A stretch of DNA of 64,000 bases from the NCBI RefSeq assembly GCF_009765985.1, contig NZ_LMUM01000029.1, positions 25,660 to 89,659 of the forward strand. The letters run 5' to 3'. The position numbers were made by a program, and so were the translations under genes. The notes below the pieces were generated by a model. The model was not told where the DNA came from and ran no database searches. It worked only from the letters and a program-made list of their open reading frames with translations. Positions 24,091 to 34,464 of the stretch are shown here, one piece after another. Each line of letters opens with the position of its first letter. The first letter of the stretch is position 1. The stretch comes from Acidobacterium sp. S8 (GTDB taxonomy: Bacteria; Acidobacteriota; Terriglobia; Terriglobales; Acidobacteriaceae).

Positions 24091-26115
24091 CTACGCCGTT
24101 ACCGCGGTGGGCTGCTCAAACTCTTCGCCAATCCAGCGCACGAAGGCTTCCAGGCTCTGTTCACGCCCGAGGAATTGCTGAACGATCGCTTTGCCGGGAA
24201 CCGATCCGCCCGGTTCGAGCACCGTTTGACGGTAGCGCATGGCAATCGGGTCTTCGAGCAGGCTGCTGCGATTGAATTGGTTAAAGAAATCGAGCGCAAT
24301 CACCTTGTCGTAGAGGTACGTGTAGTAATTCGATGAGTACCCGACGAGGTGCGTAAAGCTGGCATACATGCGGTTGCCGTCGATCCACGTATAAGGCAGG
24401 AACGTCGTGTAGTCGGCCTGCATTAAAACGGCAAGATTCATCTTTTCCGGGTCTTCGTAGTGCGTATCCAGCGAATAACTGGTGTAGAAGAGCTGCGTTC
24501 GCACCCAGTCGGCACGGCCAAAGGCTCCGGCGCTGTTCATTTTTTCCACGAGCTCGGCGGGAATCGGTTTCCCTGTCTGATAGTGCCTGGCGAAGCTGGC
24601 CAGAAGATTCGCATCGCGGAAAAACTCCTCCAGCATCTGCGATGGTACTTCGACGAAATCTCCCTCCGTGGCAATACCGCTCACGCCAGCCCACTTCTGC
24701 TGTCCGCCGAGGATCGCGTGCATGAGATGTCCAAACTCATGGAAAAAGGTAACGACATCGGAATACTGCATTAGGCCGGGGCTATCATCCTTTGGCTCAG
24801 GGAAATTGCAGATCAGCGCTGCCTCCGGCACCTGCTTTCCGGCGATACCAGGAATTAACGGGTGGGCGCTGAACCACTTATCCTTGCCCTCGCGCGGGTG
24901 CATATCAAGGTAGAAGCGTCCAATGCGCTCACCGGAACCCGTATTCAGCCCGTTGTAAACGTCCCAGGCGCCGACCGATGGATGCCACACATCGGGATTT
25001 TCTACCGGCTGAAATGTGACCTGAAAGAGCTTCTCAGCAGTCTCTAAAACACCTTTTTCGATCGGTTTATAGGGAAAATACGGCCGTACTGACTGCGAAT
25101 CGAAGGCATATGCCGTTCGGCGATACTGTTCATACCAGTACGCCCTGCTGTCGGCGTCGATGGAGACCATAGTCGGCTTTTCACGCCGCGCAAATTCAAG
25201 AACAGTCGCATATTCGCGCTGCGCTCCATCCTTCGTCGCCCTGTCCAACTCCGCCAGAAACGCCTTGAGATTGGTCGCCGAACCCATCATCTGGTCGGCC
25301 ATTGCCAGATCAGCCCAGGTTGGAAAACCGAGAATGTTTGCGATTTCGCGGCGGATCTTCAGCAGATCAAGCAATACCCCTTCATTGGCTGGGAAGGCTC
25401 GCGTGTTGTAAGCGAGGAACATGCGCAGTCGCAACTGGGCATTTTTGGCGAAAGTCATTACCGGCATGTAATCCGGATAGTCGGTGGTCAACGTAATCTG
25501 ACCATGCTCATCGGGTGCATGAGCGCTGATGAAGTCCTGCGGAAGCCCTTCCAAGTCCTTCACATTCTCAATCGTTACGCGGTTCACATGTTCCTGAACG
25601 TTGCGGCCAAATGTGAGCGAAAGCAAGGTCGCTTTATCCTGTAACTCCCTGATTTTTTGGCGTATCGCGTCGTCTTTGTCGACGCCGGCAAGACGATATT
25701 GCAGGAGCGTCCTCTCCACATAATGCCGGGTAGCCTCATCGGCCTGAGTCAGATCCATGGCCGATAGCGCGCTATAAACGCCTTGATTGAGGGCAAGCAA
25801 TGTGCCGGCCTCGGCGATTTTCTGGGTCAGGGCCTGCGCCTTGTCGCGAATCTTTTTTTCGGGATGAACACTATCGAGCAGTCCGGCCTGCGAGCCGGCA
25901 GCGCCCAGCTCAGCGATGGCCTCGTCATAGTAGTAAAGAGTGTTCTCAAGGGTTCGTTGGCCCGGGGCACTTAACAACTGTTCGATTGCCTTTTCGTGGC
26001 GTTCCAGCGCGGAATTTACCCATTTTTCCAGGCTGGATTCATCCACAGAGCCTTGGCCTGCCGGGTTCCACGGATGACTGATTTGCGAGACGGGTACAGC
26101 GACAGAATTTGCCAC
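24091..26115 (-). CDS. M3-family oligopeptidase
   Basis: A 674-residue zinc metallopeptidase of the thimet/oligopeptidase A family that degrades short peptides in the cytoplasm. The HEFGH zinc motif is at 459-463 within FFHEFGHLMH, and the third ligand lies in the following GDFVEVPSQMLEEF. Length and the long helical N-terminal half match the family. No signal peptide is visible. It is the first gene of a probable two-gene unit with the SDR and is divergent from aroDE. Confidence 0.9.
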   Translation of the reverse strand: MANSVAVPVSQISHPWNPAGQGSVDESSLEKWVNSALERHEKAIEQLLSAPGQRTLENTLYYYDEAIAELGAAGSQAGLLDSVHPEKKIRDKAQALTQKIAEAGTLLALNQGVYSALSAMDLTQADEATRHYVERTLLQYRLAGVDKDDAIRQKIRELQDKATLLSLTFGRNVQEHVNRVTIENVKDLEGLPQDFISAHAPDEHGQITLTTDYPDYMPVMTFAKNAQLRLRMFLAYNTRAFPANEGVLLDLLKIRREIANILGFPTWADLAMADQMMGSATNLKAFLAELDRATKDGAQREYATVLEFARREKPTMVSIDADSRAYWYEQYRRTAYAFDSQSVRPYFPYKPIEKGVLETAEKLFQVTFQPVENPDVWHPSVGAWDVYNGLNTGSGERIGRFYLDMHPREGKDKWFSAHPLIPGIAGKQVPEAALICNFPEPKDDSPGLMQYSDVVTFFHEFGHLMHAILGGQQKWAGVSGIATEGDFVEVPSQMLEEFFRDANLLASFARHYQTGKPIPAELVEKMNSAGAFGRADWVRTQLFYTSYSLDTHYEDPEKMNLAVLMQADYTTFLPYTWIDGNRMYASFTHLVGYSSNYYTYLYDKVIALDFFNQFNRSSLLEDPIAMRYRQTVLEPGGSVPGKAIVQQFLGREQSLEAFVRWIGEEFEQPTAVTA

Positions 26116-26263
26116 GAATTCACTCCCATAAAATTCTTTTAAGAATGCTAGATAAGAGTAGCCGATTTCAATCTAGGTGATAGTCTGATAGCCGTTGTCT
26201 CATATTTTCGGCTGTAAACTTGCATCCTCAAAAACTACTCGGTAAGATGCCGCAATTGCGCTC

Positions 26264-27838
26264 ATGAATCACGTCGCTCAAGTTCTGTCGCCCCAATATC
26301 TCCGCTCCCGTATCGGCAAAGTTTGTGTAGCCATCATCGGGTCGACTCCTGCGGAAATGATCGAACGGGCGGAACTAGCCATCCGCGAGAATCCGTTTGT
26401 CGAATTTCGCCTCGATTACCTGGAAAAGCCATTAGCGGCGCTGCCGAAGCTTAAGACTTTTCTCGCTGAACGCAGCGAGGTAACCGCCGTCGCCACCTGC
26501 CGTCGCGTGGCTGGGGGAGGCAAATTCAAGGGCAAAATCGCCGATGAGTTGGAGATTTTGCAGAAGGCGGCTTCGTCCGGCTTCCACATGGTCGACATTG
26601 AATTACAGACCGCCGAGGCTATCAAGGCTGCTGGCGTGGAAAAGCTGCGCGCGCGGGGCGCGGCTCTCATCATTTCTTACCACGATTTTGTAGCCACCAA
26701 GGATCTGGACGGCATCTTCGAGCGAATCCGGCCCTATGAGCCTGAGTTCATCAAGATTGTTTCCACCGCCAGGAATCTGGTCGACAACGTCACCATGATG
26801 CACTTTCTCGAGCGCACCCGGGACATGGCTAATCTGATCGGCATCTGCATGGGCGATCAGGGCATCATCAGCCGCGTCCTGGCCATTCGCGCTGGCAGTG
26901 TTTTTACCTTTGCCGCCGCCACGCCCGGCGAAGAGACCGGGCCAGGCCAGATTGCGGCGCGGACGCTGCACGAAACGTACCGTATCGATCAGCTCGATGT
27001 TTCGACAAAGGTCTACGGCGTAGCCGGAAATCCGGTCCGCTATTCGCTCTCACCCCTGATGCTGAACACCGCCTTCCGGCGCGAAACCGTGAATGCCGTT
27101 TTTCTGGCCCTGCAAACGAATAAGATCAACGACCTGCTGACTCTCGTGCGCGAAGTGCCTGTTCATGGGCTGGCAGTGACGATGCCGCTCAAGGAAGAGA
27201 TCCTCAAGCATTTAGAGAAAACCGACCCAATCTCGGAAAAGATCGGGGCCTGCAACACCGTTGTTCGCGCGCAGGATGGCAAGCTGTACGGCTTCAATAC
27301 GGATGTCGCGGCGGTAGTACGCCCGCTGGAGCGGCGCCTGCACTTGAAAGGCGCCAAAATTCTTGTACTTGGAGCGGGTGGAGCGGCGAGGGCTGCCGTT
27401 TTCGGCCTGAAAGAAAAGGGCGCCGAGGTCTTCATTCTCAATCGCACGACGGAAGATGGCCAGAAGCTCGCGCGACAAGCCAAAGCCAAGACCTTCAAAC
27501 GTGAGCAACTGGCGAAATCGCAATTCGATGTCATCCTGAATGCGACGCCCGTAGGTATGCACGGCGTTAAGCCGAACCATATTCTCGAGCCGAAAGAGAT
27601 CAACGCACGCCTGGTCTTCGAGATGGTCTATAACCCCATCGATACGCCACTGGTGCGTATGGCCCGCGAAAAAAATATCCCGGTGATTACCGGCGTTGAG
27701 ATGTTCGTCCATCAAGGCGCACGCCAATTCGAAATCTGGACCGGCAAACCTGCGCCGGAAGAAGAAATGCTGCGCGTGGTGGTGCATGCGCTCCGTCACC
27801 AGGCGGAAGCTGCGGCAGTCGAAAACAAGAAAAAATGA
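26264..27838 (+). CDS. aroDE: Bifunctional 3-dehydroquinate dehydratase / shikimate dehydrogenase
   Basis: A 524-residue fusion of two consecutive shikimate-pathway enzymes. Residues about 15-240 are a type I dehydroquinase with catalytic H140 (ISYHDF) and Schiff-base K164 (FIKIVSTA). Residues about 245-515 are a shikimate dehydrogenase with SLSP (261-264), catalytic K310 (VTMPLK) and D347 (GFNTD), and the NADP-binding GAGGAARA at 370-377. The same domain order is known from plants and from some bacteria. Both halves keep their key residues, so the protein should do both steps. It is a single gene divergent from the M3 peptidase, with a T9 run but no hairpin after it. Confidence 0.93.
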   Translation: MNHVAQVLSPQYLRSRIGKVCVAIIGSTPAEMIERAELAIRENPFVEFRLDYLEKPLAALPKLKTFLAERSEVTAVATCRRVAGGGKFKGKIADELEILQKAASSGFHMVDIELQTAEAIKAAGVEKLRARGAALIISYHDFVATKDLDGIFERIRPYEPEFIKIVSTARNLVDNVTMMHFLERTRDMANLIGICMGDQGIISRVLAIRAGSVFTFAAATPGEETGPGQIAARTLHETYRIDQLDVSTKVYGVAGNPVRYSLSPLMLNTAFRRETVNAVFLALQTNKINDLLTLVREVPVHGLAVTMPLKEEILKHLEKTDPISEKIGACNTVVRAQDGKLYGFNTDVAAVVRPLERRLHLKGAKILVLGAGGAARAAVFGLKEKGAEVFILNRTTEDGQKLARQAKAKTFKREQLAKSQFDVILNATPVGMHGVKPNHILEPKEINARLVFEMVYNPIDTPLVRMAREKNIPVITGVEMFVHQGARQFEIWTGKPAPEEEMLRVVVHALRHQAEAAAVENKKK

Positions 27839-27858
27839 TAACGGCTTTTTTTTTACTT

Positions 27859-29457
27859 CTAGTGCGGACTTTGCGTCGCATCCTGCGGGCGAATTTCAAT
27901 CGTGCGCATCAACTCCACAGACAATTCCTGCTGCTTATCTTTGAGAGCATTAAAACGCTTCTGCTGCTCTTCGCGCCGCGGATCTCCTGTACGTGCATAT
28001 AGTTGCAGCAAACCAAAGTTAGCCGCCGAATTGTCCGGGTTTAAGGTAAGAGCTTGCGACAAGTGCTTTTCTGCGTTGGGATAATCCTTGATTTGAAGGT
28101 AGAGCAGGCCCAGTTCCGCTAACGTTTCAGGGCGGTTCGGTTCGAGTGTAAGTGATTGTGTAAGTTGGGTTTTGGCCTCGTCGATCTCGCCGTTGTGGCG
28201 CGCGATCCGGCCCAGATAGTAATGAGCGGTGGCTGCTGTTTCGTTGCTATTTGTGGCATTTTTCAGCCATTTTGAAGCCGTTTCGAAGTCATTTGCGCGG
28301 AAGTACGCTTCCCCTAATGCGAGAACTCCGGCTGCATCCTCCGGCCGCAAAGCATGGTATTTGGTCAGATATGGCAGCGCGTCGGCTGGACCGCGATCGA
28401 AGCCGGTGACAATCCCCATCGCATAGTTATAGGAGGCGTTCTCGGGCTCCAGGTGAACGGCTTCGTTCAACGCCTTGCGCGACTCGTCGAGCAGCGACAT
28501 CTTCAGGCAGATCACTCCGAAGCGGTAGGCATAAGTCGCATCCTTTGGAGCCAGATCGCGAGCATGGGCCAGGTAGCCGAGAGCGCCCTTGAGATCGTTG
28601 CGGTCTCCGGCGATACGGGCCAGATCGGAAAGAGTTACAGCGGAGCTGTCGTCGGCGGCAAATGCACGTTCCAGTGCCGCCTGCGCCTCGGGCAGCTTGC
28701 CCTGCGCCGCCTGTGCCAGACCAAGCATATGCAGGCCGGTGACTGAAAGAGGCTTGCGGGATGCCACCGCTTTCAGCAGGGATTCGAGCAGGTCAGCGTT
28801 GTGGCCGGATCGGAATGCAGGGACCAATTCCAGTACGTCCGCCTCCGTCATGTCAGGCTGAGCCACTAACGCGGTGGCATCGCGGCTGGCTTCGGCAGTA
28901 TGCCCCAGGGCGGCTTCATCCCCACACGCAACCACCAGCATATTCAAGGCTTGCTTATCCTCCGCGCTGAGCTTTTTGACATGCTCCAAAGAACGGGTAT
29001 AGTTGCCCGTGCGCATAAGCAGAATTGCGACGTAGTAATTCGCCTCTGGGTCGGCAGGCGACATCGAGAGGACCTTTTCGTAAATGCGCAGCGCCTTTGC
29101 TTCGGAGGCGGGATCATGCGGGCCTGTCTGCATATACAGCCGACTTAGGTTCAGGTAAGCGCTGGTGAGACCCGGGCTGTGCCGGATCGCCGCAGAGAAA
29201 TCCTTCTCGGCTTCGTCCTTTTTTCCCTGCTGAATGGCGATGACGCCCTTGAGGTTTTCAATCCCGCCATTTGCCGGATAGGCTTTCTCTGCTTCAGTGA
29301 TGAGCGACTGTGCTTCTGAGAGATTCCCAGACTGAATCTGGTTTTGAATAGCCAGCAGTGTGCGCTCATAGTTGTTGGTCGTCGTTTGCGCCGTCGCAAC
29401 AGTGGTCAGAAGCGCCATCACGCCGATCCATCTGCACATTCCTGTTCGCGCACACAT
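27859..29457 (-). CDS. Secreted TPR-repeat protein
   Basis: About 532 residues, made of a signal peptide (WIGVMALLTTVATAQ) and then roughly a dozen tetratricopeptide repeats with the usual pattern of A/G at position 8, Y/F at 11 and A at 20 (for example PEAQAALERAFAADD, AEKHLSQALTLNPDN). TPR arrays are protein-binding scaffolds; no enzymatic domain is seen. The start is uncertain: ATG 29457 and 29439 both lead into the signal peptide, while 29499 would overlap the divergent TPR gene. A second TPR gene starts divergently at 29483, so the pair may share a promoter region. Confidence 0.8.
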   Translation of the reverse strand: MCARTGMCRWIGVMALLTTVATAQTTTNNYERTLLAIQNQIQSGNLSEAQSLITEAEKAYPANGGIENLKGVIAIQQGKKDEAEKDFSAAIRHSPGLTSAYLNLSRLYMQTGPHDPASEAKALRIYEKVLSMSPADPEANYYVAILLMRTGNYTRSLEHVKKLSAEDKQALNMLVVACGDEAALGHTAEASRDATALVAQPDMTEADVLELVPAFRSGHNADLLESLLKAVASRKPLSVTGLHMLGLAQAAQGKLPEAQAALERAFAADDSSAVTLSDLARIAGDRNDLKGALGYLAHARDLAPKDATYAYRFGVICLKMSLLDESRKALNEAVHLEPENASYNYAMGIVTGFDRGPADALPYLTKYHALRPEDAAGVLALGEAYFRANDFETASKWLKNATNSNETAATAHYYLGRIARHNGEIDEAKTQLTQSLTLEPNRPETLAELGLLYLQIKDYPNAEKHLSQALTLNPDNSAANFGLLQLYARTGDPRREEQQKRFNALKDKQQELSVELMRTIEIRPQDATQSPH

Positions 29458-29482
29458 CTGGCGCTTTACACTAGGGATCAGC

Positions 29483-30493
29483 ATGTTTCGTTCAGGCAAG
29501 TTACCATCTTACTGGCTTCTTGCTGCACTCCTCTTTGCTCAGATTCTCGCATCTGCGTCGGGTCAGGTGCGCACCGATCCACCGTCCCCGGCTTCACCAT
29601 CGATCGAATCGCTGTCGCTTTCATCGGAAGAAGCCCGCCAGTTGGATCAGGCGGTAAAATTGCGCGATTATCCTCGCGCGGAGAAGCTGCTTCTTTCAGA
29701 GATCGACAAGGATCCACATTCCCCGCGCTCGGCGCAACTGCTGGCCTATATCGGCAGCATCTATTTCCTCGACCAGGACTTCCTCAACGCTGCTGTTGCC
29801 TGGAAAAAGTCTCAAGTCATTGCGCCCCTAAATCCCTCACTCCGGTTTTCGCTTGCCATGGCATATATCCGCATCGGGCATCCGGATTGGGGGCGATCGG
29901 AACTCAAGTCGCTGGCAATGGAGCATCCTGCCGACGCCCTATACCCATACTGGCTGGGGCGCCTGGATTACGACGCGCAAAACTATGATGGGGCGATTCA
30001 CTATTTTCAGCAGGCTCTCGTACTTGATCCGGCGATGGCGCGGGCCTATGACAATCTTGGCCTCTGCTACGCGTACAAGAACGACAGCACGCACGCAATC
30101 GAGAATTATCAAAAGGCAATTGAGGCCGACAGGAAATCGCCGAATCCATCGCCGTGGCCTCATCTGAATCTCGCCCTCTCTCTTCAGCTTTTGAATCGGA
30201 TGGATGAAGCTGAAACTCAATTCCGTGAAGCCATTCGGCTCGATCCGAAACTGGCACCAGCGCACTTCCGGCTGGGCAATCTGCTGGAGGACCGTGGCCG
30301 AAGCGATGCCGCCATCCCAGAATTGAAGGAAGCAGCCCACCTCGATTCGAGCTACGCCGAGCCGCATTTCTCACTGGCGAGGATTTACCGAAAAGCTGGT
30401 CAGACATCGGCTGCCGATGAGGAGGTGCAGATCTACCTGAGCCTTCATTCCGACTCTGGCTCGCCCGCACCTCAATCATCCAAACCTAAATAA
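29483..30493 (+). CDS. Secreted TPR-repeat protein
   Basis: A 336-residue protein with an N-terminal signal peptide (LPSYWLLAALLFAQILASASG) and about seven TPR units (for example AIHYFQQALVLDPAMARAYDNLG, shortened here to its core AIHYFQQALVLDP). No catalytic domain. I start at ATG 29483, since the longer frame to 29372 lies inside the divergent gene. TACACT at 29467-29472 could be a -10 box. It converges on the large TonB receptor gene. Confidence 0.8.
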   Translation: MFRSGKLPSYWLLAALLFAQILASASGQVRTDPPSPASPSIESLSLSSEEARQLDQAVKLRDYPRAEKLLLSEIDKDPHSPRSAQLLAYIGSIYFLDQDFLNAAVAWKKSQVIAPLNPSLRFSLAMAYIRIGHPDWGRSELKSLAMEHPADALYPYWLGRLDYDAQNYDGAIHYFQQALVLDPAMARAYDNLGLCYAYKNDSTHAIENYQKAIEADRKSPNPSPWPHLNLALSLQLLNRMDEAETQFREAIRLDPKLAPAHFRLGNLLEDRGRSDAAIPELKEAAHLDSSYAEPHFSLARIYRKAGQTSAADEEVQIYLSLHSDSGSPAPQSSKPK

Positions 30494-30494
30494 T

Positions 30495-30570
30495 TCACCC
30501 GGCGCGCCGTATAGCACGCCCGGGTGACATGGTAAAAGCTTTAGCCGCGAAGACTGGCTTCGCGCCTAAA
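30495..30570. terminator. Two hairpins between converging TPR and TonB-receptor genes
   Basis: TCACCCGG (30495) pairs with CCGGGTGA (30520) around a 17-base loop. CGCGAAG (30546) pairs with CTTCGCG (30558) around ACTGG next to the receptor stop codon. Neither has a long T-tract, so termination is plausible but not certain. Confidence 0.5.
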
Positions 30571-33500
30571 ACTCCAGACGACCGTAGAACTGGATCGTAC
30601 GCGGTGTGCTTACTGATCCGTTCCACTGACCGAAGCCGGAGGCTCCTACAGTTGTGTTGAAGGCATACGACGCACCAGTATTCCCTCCCTGGTTGACGAA
30701 GTAATGGTTGTTCCATGCGTTGAAGAAGTTGGTGCCAAACTTGAAGTTAAGCCGCTCACCGAACCGGGTGTCCTTGGTTAAGGAGACATCGGTGTTCTTA
30801 AAGCTTGGCCCATAGATATTGGTCACGGGTGCGCCGTAGCCTGTGTAGCCGAACTGACTGAAGTTCGTCTCAAAGGCATCTTCGTTGATATATTGGCCAT
30901 CGCCCTTGGATGGATTGAAGCCATTGCGGCCGTGGGGTAATACCTGTTTTCCGGGAATGATGCCCGGCAGACAGCCCTGACGGGTTTGGCCTATGACATT
31001 GCAGCTTGCGGAGTGAAATGAGAGCGGGATGCCAAACTCGTACCGGTAAATCGGACTCACCTTCCACCCTCCGGCAAAACCGGAAGCTATGCCGGAATTC
31101 AAATAGCGGTGATGGCTGCCCAGGGGCAGTTCATATACAAAAGCCAGCGAACCGACGATTGGCGTGTTGTCTTCTGAGAGGGCGCGCAGCCGCTTGATAT
31201 CGAACGGAGAGAAGATGTTGTCTCCGCCGGAACCATCGTTGTTTGCCTGAGTCGTTTGTGACGCGTCGGTGATCAGCTTTGACCAGGTGAAAGAACCAAG
31301 GATGTACAAGCCGGCCTGGAAGCGGCGCTCCACGCGTGCCTGCAGCGAGTGGTAGATGGAATTTCCGTGCCCTTCATTGAGACCCTGCAGCGTACCGCAA
31401 TATTGCGGAAAAGGCGTGAGCGCCTGCGCCAGCGTTGGATCGCAATTTTTGAGCCCGGTGCCGTAGCCGAGGAACGGCGGAGCGACATTGTTCTGCGCGA
31501 AGACAGTGGGACCGTCATAGCCGTCTGTCGCGATGGTGGCGTTGTAATTTGCCTTCAGCACCGTATCTAACAGCACCGTGCCGCCGGGACCGAGTACCGG
31601 GGTGGAAGCCAGCGTGTTGAAGGTTCCGGTAAATGGATTGACGACGTTGATGGGGCTCTTTTGCGATGGGAGGTGCGTACCCTTGGTACCCACATACGAC
31701 GCACTGACGAAGAGGTTGCTCGGCAATTCACGCTCGATGGTGAGGTTCCATTGCGACGAGTAAGGGCGGTGGTTGGCATCACGCGGCCGGTACAACGGCG
31801 AGATACCGTTATCTGCGCCTGCACTGATGTCTGACGTTACCGCAGGAGCAAACGGTGCAAAGCCATTGTAGTTGAGATACATTTGCGGCTGTTGGCGGTT
31901 TCCAACCTGAATCTGCGAAACCTGCGCGGTTGTATTGAATCCGTCGAGACTCATGCCGCCGCCCCAACCCGGATAGAATGCCTGTCCGTAATAAACACCA
32001 TATCCCGCACGGACCACCGTTTTGGGGTCTAGTGAGTAGGCTGCGCCTACGCGCGGCGAAATGTTATCGAGGACGAGCTCTTCCGGATACCGGGCGCCGT
32101 AGCTGGCGCTTCCGTACTTGTTTCCCGCAAACGCGAGACGGCCGAGAAGCGGCTGGCCGCCGGTGCTGACCGCATCAGGATTCTGGCCATCCGGGTCGAA
32201 GAATGACAGGTGGTCATTCTTCTCGATCGAAGGCGCGATGTAATCCCACCGCAAACCATAAGTCAGTGTCAGTTGCGGGTTCAAACGCCACGCATCGCCG
32301 ACATGCGCGGCTGAGCCGAACTGCCGCGGATAGTTGCTGACCACGTTGTAATAGGTCACATTCGCATTCGAGGTCGCACCCAACTCGAAGGCCAACATGT
32401 CATTTCCGGAATTTGTGCCTGAAATGCCGGTCGTGCTCTGCGAGAAGGTGAAGGTGCCGGCCTGGTTGGTGGAGATGCGGCGGTTGCCACCGGCATTCCG
32501 CCATTCGTATCCCGCGGTCAGGGTGTGTTTTCCTATGACGCGGGTAAGGACATCGTTAAATGCCCAGGTTGGACGGGTGGTCAGGCTGTTACCGGAGGCA
32601 TCGGTGTTGTTGCCGAGCTGATTGTACTGGCTGAAGTTGAACTGGGGCAGTCCACCGTTCGCGACACCCGCTACCTTGGGCAGGCTGGCGCCGGCATTCA
32701 GCGCATAGTACCCTTCGTTGCGATTCAGATAGCCAAAGGTCGCGTGGTTGGTCATGACGGGCGAGAAGGTGTGCTCCCAGTTGAGGCGTGCAATTGGAGC
32801 ATTTTCAGGAACTGCGGGACTTGCCGTTGACAGGGCCTTGGGCAGGTAGCTGCCAAGGTTCGGCGCTGAATACTGACGCCAGTAAGTGAAGTAGAAGTGG
32901 TCGCTGTCCCTGAAGCTGAAATCTTCACGGGTCATATACACATTTTCAGCATTGGTTAGAGAACCCTGGCCGGCGGTTGGCGATAAGTAATTGTTCAATT
33001 CGCCACTGTTCGTGGGCGTCGGCATAGCAGCAATCCATGCCTGTGCAATTGGATCTTCAATCTTGGCAAAGGTCGCCGGATCGATAATATTGTTGGGGAT
33101 CTGTTGACCGGAGTATGAATAGAGCGGATTGCCGGGATCGGTCACGATCGGATAATAAAGCGGAATGAGGTTGCCGCTTGCATCCTTCAGGTTGCTGAAG
33201 TTGCCTTGCCGGGCATTGAGCGATGCGATCGACAGCGTAGGCGCGACGGCTGCGCCGTGATCCTGAAACCCTTCCCAGTTGAAGTAAAAATATGCCTTTC
33301 GTGATGACGAGGCACCGTGCAGCCAGGGAAGCAGAATCGGGCCCCCGATATTGGCTCCGTAGTTATTTTCCTTATCCGGTACCCTACTGGTGCCGCCCCA
33401 TTGAATTGCGTTCAGCGCATCGTTGCGGAAGTACTCGAATGCAGCGCCGTGAAACTGTTCGCCGCCGCCCTTGCTCTGGACAATCAGCTGTCCCGAAGTT

Positions 33501-34255
33501 GAAGACCCATATTGTGATGGATAATTTGCCGTAAGCACGTGGACTTCGCTTACCATGTCGGGCGACATCTGGAAGTCTTCATACAGCGAAACCATGCCAC
33601 TCTGGTTCATGAAACCTTCGGTCATGGTCGCGCCGTCGAGTAGCGCTTCATCACCAGTGGTCAGACCGCCGTTGATACGGGCATTGTACGCATTGCCTGT
33701 TGATGCAGTGGAAACGCCGGGCAACATAATGGCCAGCCCGATTGCCGAACGGGGCATGCCCGAGATCGTCAGTGGCAGATCCTGCAGAGTCTGCGGAGCG
33801 ATGCCGCCTTCCAGGGTGGGATTCTCGAAGTTAATCAGGGACACGTCACCATTGACGGTGACGGTCTCGTCGGCCTTGCCGACGGTCAGGTGAACGTCAG
33901 TACGAGCTACCTGGTTCACCGCGAGTTCGATGCCTGTCTGCACGACCGACTGGAAACCCTGAGCATTCACCGAAAGTGTGTATTTTCCGGGAGTTAGATT
34001 GCGGAACGTGTACTCGCCGGAGCCATTTGAAACGACATTCTGCTGGAATCCCGTAGCCAGATTGGTCAGGCTCAAATTTGCTGCCGGAACGATCGCGCCG
34101 CTTGAATCTGTGACGGTGCCGCTCAACGATGCATTTGTGTCCTGCGCGTAAATGAAACTGTTTACAGTAAACGGTATCATTATGAGAAAAAACAATACCA
34201 ACCATCTTTTTTGAGCCAATACCTTGTTCAACAGCGTCGCCTCCTGATAGGTCAT
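30566..34255 (-). CDS. Oar-like TonB-dependent receptor with carboxypeptidase-regulatory domain
   Basis: A 1229-residue outer-membrane transporter. A signal peptide (about 1-37) is followed by a carboxypeptidase-regulatory-like beta-sandwich at 42-125 (SLSGTVTDSSGAIVPAA, GEYTFRNLTPGKYTL), a plug domain (about 130-260) and a long beta-barrel ending in an aromatic residue (GRLEF). Such receptors are expanded in Acidobacteria and take up large or scarce substrates, but the ligand cannot be read from sequence. No SusD homologue is next to it; instead a secreted TPR gene is immediately upstream on the same strand. The first ATG may be a few codons long, since the N-terminal region is unusually basic. 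Confidence 0.88.
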   Translation of the reverse strand: MTYQEATLLNKVLAQKRWLVLFFLIMIPFTVNSFIYAQDTNASLSGTVTDSSGAIVPAANLSLTNLATGFQQNVVSNGSGEYTFRNLTPGKYTLSVNAQGFQSVVQTGIELAVNQVARTDVHLTVGKADETVTVNGDVSLINFENPTLEGGIAPQTLQDLPLTISGMPRSAIGLAIMLPGVSTASTGNAYNARINGGLTTGDEALLDGATMTEGFMNQSGMVSLYEDFQMSPDMVSEVHVLTANYPSQYGSSTSGQLIVQSKGGGEQFHGAAFEYFRNDALNAIQWGGTSRVPDKENNYGANIGGPILLPWLHGASSSRKAYFYFNWEGFQDHGAAVAPTLSIASLNARQGNFSNLKDASGNLIPLYYPIVTDPGNPLYSYSGQQIPNNIIDPATFAKIEDPIAQAWIAAMPTPTNSGELNNYLSPTAGQGSLTNAENVYMTREDFSFRDSDHFYFTYWRQYSAPNLGSYLPKALSTASPAVPENAPIARLNWEHTFSPVMTNHATFGYLNRNEGYYALNAGASLPKVAGVANGGLPQFNFSQYNQLGNNTDASGNSLTTRPTWAFNDVLTRVIGKHTLTAGYEWRNAGGNRRISTNQAGTFTFSQSTTGISGTNSGNDMLAFELGATSNANVTYYNVVSNYPRQFGSAAHVGDAWRLNPQLTLTYGLRWDYIAPSIEKNDHLSFFDPDGQNPDAVSTGGQPLLGRLAFAGNKYGSASYGARYPEELVLDNISPRVGAAYSLDPKTVVRAGYGVYYGQAFYPGWGGGMSLDGFNTTAQVSQIQVGNRQQPQMYLNYNGFAPFAPAVTSDISAGADNGISPLYRPRDANHRPYSSQWNLTIERELPSNLFVSASYVGTKGTHLPSQKSPINVVNPFTGTFNTLASTPVLGPGGTVLLDTVLKANYNATIATDGYDGPTVFAQNNVAPPFLGYGTGLKNCDPTLAQALTPFPQYCGTLQGLNEGHGNSIYHSLQARVERRFQAGLYILGSFTWSKLITDASQTTQANNDGSGGDNIFSPFDIKRLRALSEDNTPIVGSLAFVYELPLGSHHRYLNSGIASGFAGGWKVSPIYRYEFGIPLSFHSASCNVIGQTRQGCLPGIIPGKQVLPHGRNGFNPSKGDGQYINEDAFETNFSQFGYTGYGAPVTNIYGPSFKNTDVSLTKDTRFGERLNFKFGTNFFNAWNNHYFVNQGGNTGASYAFNTTVGASGFGQWNGSVSTPRTIQFYGRLEF

Positions 34256-34464
34256 CCACGGAAAAGTTGTAGCTACAAATTTTTAAAACTTTTAAGCGCG
34301 ATAATCTTTGTGACGCTTTGGCTCTGTCAAGAAAAAAATGTCTAATCAATAAACATGCGTATCCTAGCGTGGTCATACCACACGAATCGTGAGGAGAGGT
34401 CGGGCGGTTCGGCGACTTTTCGAATGGCTTCGAAGTTAACGGGTGGGATGAAACGATGGAGCCT